A stretch of 64,000 nt of DNA, taken from Miltoncostaea sp963762825 (GTDB lineage: Bacteria > Actinomycetota > Thermoleophilia > Miltoncostaeales > Miltoncostaeaceae). This document shows, one piece after another, positions 57,709 to 64,000 of the stretch. Position 1 is the stretch's first letter. Each line of letters begins with the position of its first letter. Below the pieces are notes generated by a model. That model did not search any database, was not told the origin of the DNA, and saw only the letters and a program-made list of their open reading frames with translations. The translations under genes and the position numbers were made by a program. The stretch covers positions 372,001 to 436,000 of the forward strand of contig CAVXLZ010000002.1 in assembly GCA_963762825.1 (NCBI GenBank). Direction: 5' to 3'.

Positions 57709-58773
57709 ATGAGAAACCTCCTCAAGTTCTCCGCGGTGGCGGGAGTGGTCATCGTGGCCCTCGGCCTCGCCGCCTGCGGGTCGGACTCCAGCTCCGGCGA
57801 TGCCGCGTCGACCGACGCGTCCACCGCCGCCATCGGCAAGGTCGGGATCGCCGCCCCCGAGAAGGGCAACGATTACGGCTGGAACCAGCAGGGAGTCGAG
57901 AGCGCGCGCAAGGCCGCCACCGACGCTGGTGCCGAGATCGAGGTGGCCGACGGGATCGGCTACGACAACGTGGAGCCGGTTCTGCGTCGCCTCGCCCAGA
58001 GCGGCAGCGACCTGATCATCGCCCAGGCGAGCGGCTACAACACGATCGCCCCTAAGGTGGCCGCCCAGTTCAGCGTTCCCACCCTCGTCTTCGACGCGCC
58101 CGACGCGAACAAGCCGGGTGAGGTCGCCGACGTCGAGACCTCGAGCCAGCAGGGCTCCTACCTCGCCGGAATCCTCGCCGCGAAGACCACGAAGACCGGA
58201 ACCCTCGGCATCGTCACGTCCGCAGCGGACACCAACTGGTTCAAGATGGCCGGCGGCTTCGCTGCCGGCGCGAAGAGCGTCAACCCTGACCTGAAGTTCC
58301 GCTTCGCGCAGATCGGCCAGGCCGCATACGCGGACTCGGCCGGCGGCAAGCGCGTCACCGCCCAGGTGATCGCGGCCGGCGCGGACGTCGTGTTCGGCAT
58401 GGGCGACGGCGCCTCCTTCGGGATGCTGCAGGCCGTCGAGACCGCCAAGGCACCGGCGGGAGCGTCGAAGGTCTGGTTCATCGACGTCATCGGCGACAAG
58501 ACGAAGGTCGACAAGAAGGGCGTGCTGCTCTCGTCCGTGATCTGGGACTTCGCCCCGACCTTCACGCAGGCGATCGCCGACATCGGCGCCGGGACCTTCG
58601 GCGACGCCGGCTATGACCTGACGGTCGCCAACGGCATCTCGCTGTTGAGGACCGACAAGGCCCCCGCCGACGTGTGGGCCGAGATCGACACCGCGCAGGC
58701 GGGGATCGCGGACGGCAGCATCGAGGTGCCGCTCACGCCCGACCGCGCGGCGCTCGACAAGCTGATCAAGTAG
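57709..58773 (+). CDS. BMP-family ABC transporter substrate-binding lipoprotein
   Basis: A 354-residue lipoprotein receptor: VAGVVIVALGLAACGSDSSS (lipobox LAAC), then IGKVGIAAPEKGNDYGWNQQ, GVESARKAATDAGAEIEVAD, SGSDLIIAQASGYNTIAPKV, QQGSYLAGILAAKTTKTGTL and VFGMGDGASFGMLQAVETAK. BMP receptors bind nucleosides, riboflavin and related ring compounds. Its divergence from the B6-type operon and cotranscription with the aminotransferase point to a vitamin B6 ligand. ATG 57709 follows AGAAAGG. A strong hairpin after the stop may keep its level above that of the membrane parts. Confidence 0.88.
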   Translation: MRNLLKFSAVAGVVIVALGLAACGSDSSSGDAASTDASTAAIGKVGIAAPEKGNDYGWNQQGVESARKAATDAGAEIEVADGIGYDNVEPVLRRLAQSGSDLIIAQASGYNTIAPKVAAQFSVPTLVFDAPDANKPGEVADVETSSQQGSYLAGILAAKTTKTGTLGIVTSAADTNWFKMAGGFAAGAKSVNPDLKFRFAQIGQAAYADSAGGKRVTAQVIAAGADVVFGMGDGASFGMLQAVETAKAPAGASKVWFIDVIGDKTKVDKKGVLLSSVIWDFAPTFTQAIADIGAGTFGDAGYDLTVANGISLLRTDKAPADVWAEIDTAQAGIADGSIEVPLTPDRAALDKLIK

Positions 58774-58787
58774 CTCAACCCCCAACC

Positions 58788-58822
58788 GAGACCACCCGGG
58801 CGCGCGGCGCCCGGGTGGTCTC
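58788..58822 (+). terminator. 16-bp perfect stem-loop between receptor and ATPase genes
   Basis: Arms 58788-58803 and 58807-58822 with a GCG loop, 14 bases after the stop. It is inside the operon, so it probably attenuates or protects the receptor message, a usual way to make more binding protein than permease. Confidence 0.75.
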
Positions 58823-58836
58823 ACGTACCGGGCCAT

Positions 58837-60453
58837 ATGACCGAAACCACCGAGAGCAGCACCACGGGTGCCGGCCAGGACGGGGTCGCTGTCGAACTCG
58901 TGGGCATCACCAAGGCCTTCCCCGGCGTCGTGGCGAACGACGACATCGACCTCGCGATCCGCCGCGGCGAGGTGCACTGCTTGCTCGGCGAGAACGGCGC
59001 GGGCAAGTCGACGCTCATGAGCATCCTGTCGGGCATGGTGCAGCCCGATGCGGGCGAGATCCGTATCGGCGCGCGGGCCGTCTCCATCGCGACCCCGAAG
59101 CGGGCCATCGAGCTCGGAGTCGGAATGGTCTACCAGCACACCACCCTGGTGCCGACCCTCACCACCCTCGACAACCTGATGATGGGCGCGAGCAGGGCAC
59201 TGCGGCTCGACGAGCGCGGCTCGCGGGCGCGCCTTGCCGAGGTGGCCGGGATGCTCGGAGTGGAGGTCGACCCCGACGCCGAGGCCGGCTCGCTCGCCCT
59301 CGGGCAGCAGCAGCAGATCGAAATCATCAAGGCGCTCTGGCGGGGCTCGAAGGTGCTGATCCTCGACGAGCCGACCTCCATGCTCACCCCGCGCGGGGTC
59401 ACCGAGCTGGCCAACGCGGTGGACCGCCTGAAGGGCCACGGCCTCGCCGTGGTGCTCATCACCCACAAGCTCCACGAGGCAACGAGCATGGGCGACCGGG
59501 TGACGGTGCTGAAGGCGGGCCGGGTGGTCGGGCGGCTCGCGCCCGAGGATCTCGGCGGGCGCAGCCACGACGATCTCCAGGATCAGATCGTGGCGATGAT
59601 GTTCGGTGAGCAGGTGGCGCCCGAACCGGAGCTCGTGGAGCTCCAGGACGAGGTAGCGGGGCGCCCGCCCAGGCGCGAGCTGCCGCCCGAGCCGCTGCTC
59701 GAGCTCCAGGAGGTCCTCGCCGCGGCGCGGGGCGGCGAGATGGGGCTGCGCGGCGTCTCGCTACAGGTCCGTCCCGGCGAGATCCTGGGGGTCGCGGGCG
59801 TCGACGGCAACGGACAACGCGAGCTGGCGGAGGTGATCGCCGGCCAGCGGACGGCGACCGGCGGTGACATCCGCTTCCGAGGTGTCTCCATCGCCGGGCT
59901 GTCGGTGCGCCAGCGAGAACGGCTGGGCCTGCGATACGTCAGCGACGATCGCCTCGGGGAGGGCACCGTGGCCGCGCTGCCCGTGGGGCTCAACCTCGTG
60001 CTCAAACGCATCGGCCAGGCCCCCTTCTGGCGGCGGGGCGCCATCCGCCCGCGCGAGGTGGAACGCCACGCGCTCCAGAGGATCGGCGAGTACGGCATCC
60101 GCACCCCCGGCCCCGACACGCGCGTCGGCACCCTCTCCGGCGGCAACATCCAGAAGGTCGTGCTGGCGCGCGAGCTCTCCCACGACCCGCAACTGGTCGT
60201 CTACAACAAGCCCACCTACGGCCTCGACATCCTCACGACCGCGGCGGTGCGAGAGCGCATCCGCGGCCTCTCGGAAGAGGGTGTGAGCGCGCTCGTGATC
60301 TCAACCGACCTCGACGAGCTGGTGGCTCTCTGCGACCGCATCGCCGTTCTGAGCCGCGGCGCGCTCAACGGCGTCGTCGACAACGGCCCCGGCGCCGCGA
60401 CGCGGGTGGGGGAGCTGATGGTCGGCGAGGCCGCCGAGACGACCGCCGCATGA
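58837..60453 (+). CDS. ABC transporter ATP-binding protein, two nucleotide-binding domains
   Basis: A 538-residue tandem ATPase of the BMP/nucleoside importer type. Domain 1: LLGENGAGKSTLMSILSGMV (Walker A), SLALGQQQQIEIIKALWRGS (signature), KVLILDEPTSMLTPRGVTEL. Domain 2: GVAGVDGNGQRELAEVIAGQ (degenerate Walker A), GTLSGGNIQKVVLARELSHD, and LVVYNKPTYGLDILTTAAVR, where the usual acidic/Gln positions of Walker B read N-K. Domain 1 is probably the active site. The stop overlaps the first permease gene (ATGA). Confidence 0.92.
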   Translation: MTETTESSTTGAGQDGVAVELVGITKAFPGVVANDDIDLAIRRGEVHCLLGENGAGKSTLMSILSGMVQPDAGEIRIGARAVSIATPKRAIELGVGMVYQHTTLVPTLTTLDNLMMGASRALRLDERGSRARLAEVAGMLGVEVDPDAEAGSLALGQQQQIEIIKALWRGSKVLILDEPTSMLTPRGVTELANAVDRLKGHGLAVVLITHKLHEATSMGDRVTVLKAGRVVGRLAPEDLGGRSHDDLQDQIVAMMFGEQVAPEPELVELQDEVAGRPPRRELPPEPLLELQEVLAAARGGEMGLRGVSLQVRPGEILGVAGVDGNGQRELAEVIAGQRTATGGDIRFRGVSIAGLSVRQRERLGLRYVSDDRLGEGTVAALPVGLNLVLKRIGQAPFWRRGAIRPREVERHALQRIGEYGIRTPGPDTRVGTLSGGNIQKVVLARELSHDPQLVVYNKPTYGLDILTTAAVRERIRGLSEEGVSALVISTDLDELVALCDRIAVLSRGALNGVVDNGPGAATRVGELMVGEAAETTAA

Positions 60454-61604
60454 GCGAGGGCGCCGTCGCTCCCGAGCCCGGCGCGGTGGTGACTCCGCCC
60501 GCAGAGCGCGGCGGGGGTTCGGCCCGTGCCCCCATCGACCTCGGGCGCATCGTGGAGCCGGTCGTCCGGTCGATCATCCCGGTCCTGTTGGCCCTGGTGG
60601 CCGGAGGGCTGGTGCTTCTCGCGCTCGGAGCCGATCCCATCGCCTTCTACCGCAACGTCTGGTCCGGCGGGATCGAGTTGGGCGCGTGGCAGGACACCGT
60701 CATGCGCATGGCGCCCCTCCTGTTGATCGCCTGCGGTCTGATCTTCGTGTTCAAGGCGGGCATCTGGAACCTCGGCATCGACGGCCAGTTCCTGCTCGCG
60801 TCGGGGATCATCGCCGGGGTCGGACCCGAGTTGTTCGGGACGGTCCCGGACGGGCTCCTCTTCGTGATCCTCTTCGCCGTCGCGACGCTCGTCGCAGCCG
60901 CGTGGACCATCGTCCCCGCGCTGCTGCGCGCCTACTACGGGGTGAACGAGATCATCACGACCCTGATGATGACCTTCATCGGGATCAACCTCGCGAACAT
61001 CCTCATCAAGGGCCCGTTCCAGGACACCGCCTCGAACGTCCCGCAGACCAAGGCGATCCCGTTCACGAACCTGCTGCCGACCATCCCGGGCACGCGCATC
61101 CACGTGGGCGTGGTGGTCGCCGCCCTGGGGGCGCTCGTGACCTGGTACCTCATGGCGCGCACGTCGTTCGGGCTGCGCCTCGCCGTGCTGGGAGCCAACG
61201 CCCGCGCCGCCGCCCACGTCGGCATCTCGGTGCCCCGCCTGATCGTTCTGTCCTTCCTCGTCAGCGGGGCCTTCGTGGGCCTGGCCGCGGCAGCCGAGAT
61301 CCTCGGCATCTGGGGCTACGTGCGGGCGGACTGGAACCCGGCCTTCGGGCTCCTGGTGGTGCCTCTGGTGTTCCTCGCCCGCTTCAACGCGATCGCCGTC
61401 ATCCCGTTCGTCGGGTTCCTCGCGCTGCTGACGATCGGCGGTGATCTCGCGACCCAGGAGGCTGACGTCTCCAACGAGTTCACCCTGCTCCTCGTGGGTC
61501 TCATCCTCCTGTTCATGGGGATCACCGAGCTCCTCGGACGGCGGCGCAACCTGGGCCAGAGCTACCTGAGCGGCATCCGGCGCCGGATCGGGGGCACGCG
61601 GTGA
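60450..61604 (+). CDS. ABC transporter permease 1 (BMP type)
   Basis: A 384-residue membrane permease with about nine helices: IIPVLLALVAGGLVLLALGA, MRMAPLLLIACGLIFVFKAG, IWNLGIDGQFLLASGIIAGV, LLRAYYGVNEIITTLMMTFI and MARTSFGLRLAVLGANARAA (the EAA-like coupling region). It pairs with the following permease. GTGA overlap couples their translation. Confidence 0.9.
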   Translation: MSEGAVAPEPGAVVTPPAERGGGSARAPIDLGRIVEPVVRSIIPVLLALVAGGLVLLALGADPIAFYRNVWSGGIELGAWQDTVMRMAPLLLIACGLIFVFKAGIWNLGIDGQFLLASGIIAGVGPELFGTVPDGLLFVILFAVATLVAAAWTIVPALLRAYYGVNEIITTLMMTFIGINLANILIKGPFQDTASNVPQTKAIPFTNLLPTIPGTRIHVGVVVAALGALVTWYLMARTSFGLRLAVLGANARAAAHVGISVPRLIVLSFLVSGAFVGLAAAAEILGIWGYVRADWNPAFGLLVVPLVFLARFNAIAVIPFVGFLALLTIGGDLATQEADVSNEFTLLLVGLILLFMGITELLGRRRNLGQSYLSGIRRRIGGTR

Positions 61605-62554
61605 CCGACCTGCTGACCGAGGAGTTCATCACCGCGTTGATCGCCGGCGGGATCCTCGCGGGCATCCCGCTGCTGTTCGCGGCGCTCGGTGAGATGGTCT
61701 CCGAGCGCGCCGGCGTGCTCAACATCGGCATCGAGGGCACGATGCTCGTCGGCGCCTACGTCGGTTTCGTCGCCGCCTTCCACAGCGGCTCCACGAGCCT
61801 CGGATTCCTCGCCGGAGCCGGCGCCGGCGCAGCGGTGAGCATGATCATGGTGGTGCTCTGCGTCTGGCTCGGCCTCGACCAGATCGTGGTGGGGATCGCC
61901 ATCACGCTCGCGGCCGAGGGCGCCACCGCCCTCATATTCGACGCGCAGTTCGCCGAGAGCCGGCCGACGCTCGGCGAGACCGGGCGCGTCTCGATCCCGC
62001 TCCTGTCCGACATCCCGGTCGTCGGCGGTGGGGAGTCGAGCGACGGCAGCCTCTTCAGCCAGCCGGCCATCGTCTACGCCGGGCTGATCATGGTGGCCGT
62101 GGTGGCCTGGACGATGCGCCGCACCCACATGGGTCTCAACGTGCGGGCGGCCGGCGACAAGCCCGGCGCGCTCGATGCCGCCGGGGTGAGCGTGCGGGGC
62201 ACCCGCAGCTGGGCAGTGCTCTTCGCCGGGGCGATGGCCGGGGTGGGTGGGGCGTATCTCTCGATCACGGCGGCCGGCCTGTTCGAGGCATTCATCACCC
62301 AGGGACGCGGGTTCATCGCGATCGTGCTGGCGATGCTCGCGCGCGGCAAGGCGCTGTGGGTCCTGATCGGCTCCTTCGTGTTCGGCATCTCGCTCTCCAT
62401 CTCCGACGCCCTCCAGATCGCCGGAGTCAACATCTCGACCGACGTGGTCTTCATGCTTCCGTTCGTCGCGGTGATACTGGTGCTGGTCGTCTTCGGGCGA
62501 CGGGCGTACCTGCCGGCTGCGCTCGGCCTGCCCTACGTGCGAGGAGCGCGCTGA
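61601..62554 (+). CDS. ABC transporter permease 2 (BMP type)
   Basis: A 317-residue permease: EEFITALIAGGILAGIPLLF, AALGEMVSERAGVLNIGIEG (characteristic start of this subunit), VWLGLDQIVVGIAITLAAEG, MRRTHMGLNVRAAGDKPGAL and DAAGVSVRGTRSWAVLFAGA. GTG 61601 overlaps the stop of permease 1, and its stop overlaps the SRPBCC gene (TGATG). Together with 57709-61604 it completes an ABC importer. Confidence 0.9.
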   Translation: MTDLLTEEFITALIAGGILAGIPLLFAALGEMVSERAGVLNIGIEGTMLVGAYVGFVAAFHSGSTSLGFLAGAGAGAAVSMIMVVLCVWLGLDQIVVGIAITLAAEGATALIFDAQFAESRPTLGETGRVSIPLLSDIPVVGGGESSDGSLFSQPAIVYAGLIMVAVVAWTMRRTHMGLNVRAAGDKPGALDAAGVSVRGTRSWAVLFAGAMAGVGGAYLSITAAGLFEAFITQGRGFIAIVLAMLARGKALWVLIGSFVFGISLSISDALQIAGVNISTDVVFMLPFVAVILVLVVFGRRAYLPAALGLPYVRGAR

Positions 62555-63192
62555 TGCGCATCGACACCGACTTCACGATCTCCCGGCCGCCCCGCGAGAC
62601 CTACGCCCTGCTTCTCGATCTCGAGCGGGTGGCGCCGTGCTTTCCGGGCGCCGAGCTCGTCGCCGAGCTGCCCGACGGCGGACGCGAGGTACGGGTGACG
62701 GTGCGCCTCGGACCGATGCGCCTGATCTACGAGGGTGGGGTCCGTATCGCCGAGCAGGACGACGACGCCCTGCGGGCCGTGCTGGCGGGCGACGCCCGCG
62801 AGGCGCGTGGAGCGGGCTCGGCCGGGGCGCGGATCGCGATGCGCGTGGAGCCGGCCGGCGACGGATCGCGGGTGATCGCGGAGGCCGACGTCGATCTCAC
62901 CGGTCGAGCCGCACAGATGGGCAGGGGCATCGTCGAGGACATGTCGCGTCGCCTGGTGGCCGAGATGGCCGGCTGCCTCGAGGCGAGCCTCGCCGCCCCC
63001 GCGGGACCCGAGCCCGGCTCTGGCTCGGCCGCCCCACCCACGGCCGCCCCGCTCCAAGGTGGGCGGCTCGCCCTCGAGGTGGCGCGCGACCGACTTCGCG
63101 ATCCCCGCCTGAGACGGCTCGCGCTCGTCGCGGGAGTCGCACTGGCACTTCGCATGATCCTGACCACTCGACGGAGGAGCCGTGATGCATGA
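62554..63192 (+). CDS. CoxG-like SRPBCC protein with C-terminal membrane helix
   Basis: A 212-residue protein: RIDTDFTISRPPRETYALLL, DLERVAPCFPGAELVAELPD, EADVDLTGRAAQMGRGIVED and MSRRLVAEMAGCLEASLAAP, the CoxG/SRPBCC layout. A Pro/Ser linker and a hydrophobic end (RRLALVAGVALALRMILTT) then form a membrane anchor. CoxG proteins recruit or mature molybdenum hydroxylases at the membrane. Its presence here links this operon to the Mo hydroxylase in the divergent operon, whose genes lie 9 kb away. Confidence 0.85.
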   Translation: MRIDTDFTISRPPRETYALLLDLERVAPCFPGAELVAELPDGGREVRVTVRLGPMRLIYEGGVRIAEQDDDALRAVLAGDAREARGAGSAGARIAMRVEPAGDGSRVIAEADVDLTGRAAQMGRGIVEDMSRRLVAEMAGCLEASLAAPAGPEPGSGSAAPPTAAPLQGGRLALEVARDRLRDPRLRRLALVAGVALALRMILTTRRRSRDA

Positions 63193-64000
63193 GCCGAGCT
63201 TCACCCTGACCGCGGGACCGACCGGCGCCTGGCCGAGCGTGCAGGCGGCGATGGGCGCGCCGATCGTCTACGACTACGACCCCGTCTTCCTGGAACGGTT
63301 CGCGCGCACCGAACGCAAGGTGGCGCAGCTCTTTCGCACATCGGGCGACGTGGTGCTGATGCAGGGCGAGGCGGTGCTCGGCCTCGAGGCGGCCGCCCGG
63401 GCACTCGTGCGGCCGGGGATGACCGCGCTCAATCTGGTCTCGGGGGTCTACGCCAAGTGGTTCGGCGTCTGGCTGGCCGAGTACGGGGCCAACCTGGTCG
63501 AGGTGGAGGTCCCCTACGACGAGGCTCTCGATGCCGGGGCCGTCGCCCGCGCTCTGGCCGATCACCCCGAGACGGCGCTCGTCTCGGTGGTGCACTCCGA
63601 GACGCCCTCGGGCGTCCTCAACCCGCTGCGCCAGATCGCCGAGGTGGTGCGCGCGCACGGCGCCCTGATGGTCGCCGACGTCGTCTCCTCGCTCGGGGGC
63701 GAGGAGCTGGACGTGGACGGCTGGGGCCTCGACCTCTGCGTGGCCGGACCGCAGAAGTGTCTCGCGGGCCCTCCCGGCATGTCGTTGGTGTCGGTCAGCG
63801 AGCAGGCGTGGCAGGCGATGCGCGCGAATCCGGCGGCGCCGAGGGGCTCCTTCCTGTCGCTACTCGATTGGAAGGATCGCTGGATCGAGGGCGGCCGGAC
63901 CGCCTTCCCGTACACCCCGTCGGTCGTCGACCTCGCGGGCGTCGAGGCGGCCTGCGACGTGATCCTGGACATGGGCCTCGACGCCTCCGTCGCGCAGCAC
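63185..64000 (+). CDS. Aminotransferase class V, pyridoxamine-pyruvate aminotransferase-like (cut by window edge)
   Basis: The first 272 residues of a fold-type I PLP enzyme: SFTLTAGPTGAWPSVQAAMG, PIVYDYDPVFLERFARTERK, GEAVLGLEAAARALVRPGMT, LNLVSGVYAKWFGVWLAEYG, VVADVV-type MVADVVSSLGGEELDVDGWG, VAGPQKCLAGPPGMSLVSVS (catalytic Lys) and FPYTPSVVDLAGVEAACDVI. As I recall them, these match Mesorhizobium loti pyridoxamine-pyruvate aminotransferase, which converts pyridoxamine and pyruvate to pyridoxal and alanine. Related alanine-glyoxylate aminotransferases are the alternative. ATG 63185 follows GGAGGAG and overlaps the SRPBCC gene. It continues beyond 64000. Confidence 0.83.
   Translation, partial: MHEPSFTLTAGPTGAWPSVQAAMGAPIVYDYDPVFLERFARTERKVAQLFRTSGDVVLMQGEAVLGLEAAARALVRPGMTALNLVSGVYAKWFGVWLAEYGANLVEVEVPYDEALDAGAVARALADHPETALVSVVHSETPSGVLNPLRQIAEVVRAHGALMVADVVSSLGGEELDVDGWGLDLCVAGPQKCLAGPPGMSLVSVSEQAWQAMRANPAAPRGSFLSLLDWKDRWIEGGRTAFPYTPSVVDLAGVEAACDVILDMGLDASVAQH

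Noticed and set aside
56869..59568. Long minus-strand open frame spanning the GntR gene, the divergent promoter and the receptor gene
   Set aside because: It crosses a clear promoter region and has no conserved features; it is a shadow of genes in other frames.

Overview
This is a very G+C-rich actinomycete-like chromosome segment. GTG starts are frequent and genes are packed so that stop and start codons overlap (ATGA, GTGA, TGATG). Regulators are of actinobacterial type: ECF sigma factors, a zinc-finger anti-sigma, a STAS antagonist, a LuxR-type ATPase and a GntR/FCD protein. Gene content fits Actinomycetota and perhaps class Thermoleophilia. That placement is an inference, because no rRNA or other marker gene is present.

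Layout. 1-2.9 kb: remnants of a conjugative relaxase, an MFS transporter, an SRPBCC protein and a duplicated gene fragment. 2.9-6.1 kb: DoxX, a secreted lipoprotein, a redoxin and an atypical response regulator. 6.1-12.8 kb: regulatory island (PadR remnant, two ECF sigma factors, LuxR-type ATPase, STAS protein, anti-sigma) plus a flavin disulfide oxidoreductase. Several genes there carry single-base frame lesions. 12.7-18.7 kb: minus-strand operon for glucose dehydrogenase, a GH15 glucoamylase/trehalase, an aquaporin split by an IS630-type element, and a propeller-like protein. 18.7-31 kb: oxidoreductase and lactonase-type operons, a degraded VapBC module and a cation/proton antiporter. 31-33 kb: a tRNA 3' fragment and decayed integration remnants. 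33-40 kb: an adenylation-carrier-acyltransferase fusion, lipoproteins, an amidohydrolase and an MFS transporter. 40-46.7 kb: a copper nitrite reductase-like/DUF2249/Fe-S-assembly cluster flanked by two cysteine-rich HTH regulators.

The most striking part is 46.7-64 kb. A 13-gene operon (57566 down to 46728) and a divergent transporter/aminotransferase operon (57709 onward) together encode what looks like vitamin B6 catabolism: pyridoxamine-pyruvate aminotransferase, pyridoxal 4-dehydrogenase, 4-pyridoxolactonase, a pyridine-aldehyde dehydrogenase of the 3-hydroxyacyl-CoA dehydrogenase family, and a class II aldolase-type decarboxylase. I see no recognisable classical flavin ring-opening oxygenase. 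The operon instead carries a molybdenum hydroxylase pair, an M29/NicX-like metalloenzyme, an LLM flavoprotein and an M20 amidase, which suggests an undescribed lower pathway. A BMP-type ABC importer is the likely uptake system.

A second pattern runs across 3-30 kb. Nine promoter regions share GTAACG, 16-17 bases, then GAC, on both strands and mostly at divergent gene pairs. They look like a regulon of one ECF sigma factor, possibly one encoded at 6.9 or 10.1 kb, with the anti-sigma gene at 12.5 kb itself carrying the motif.
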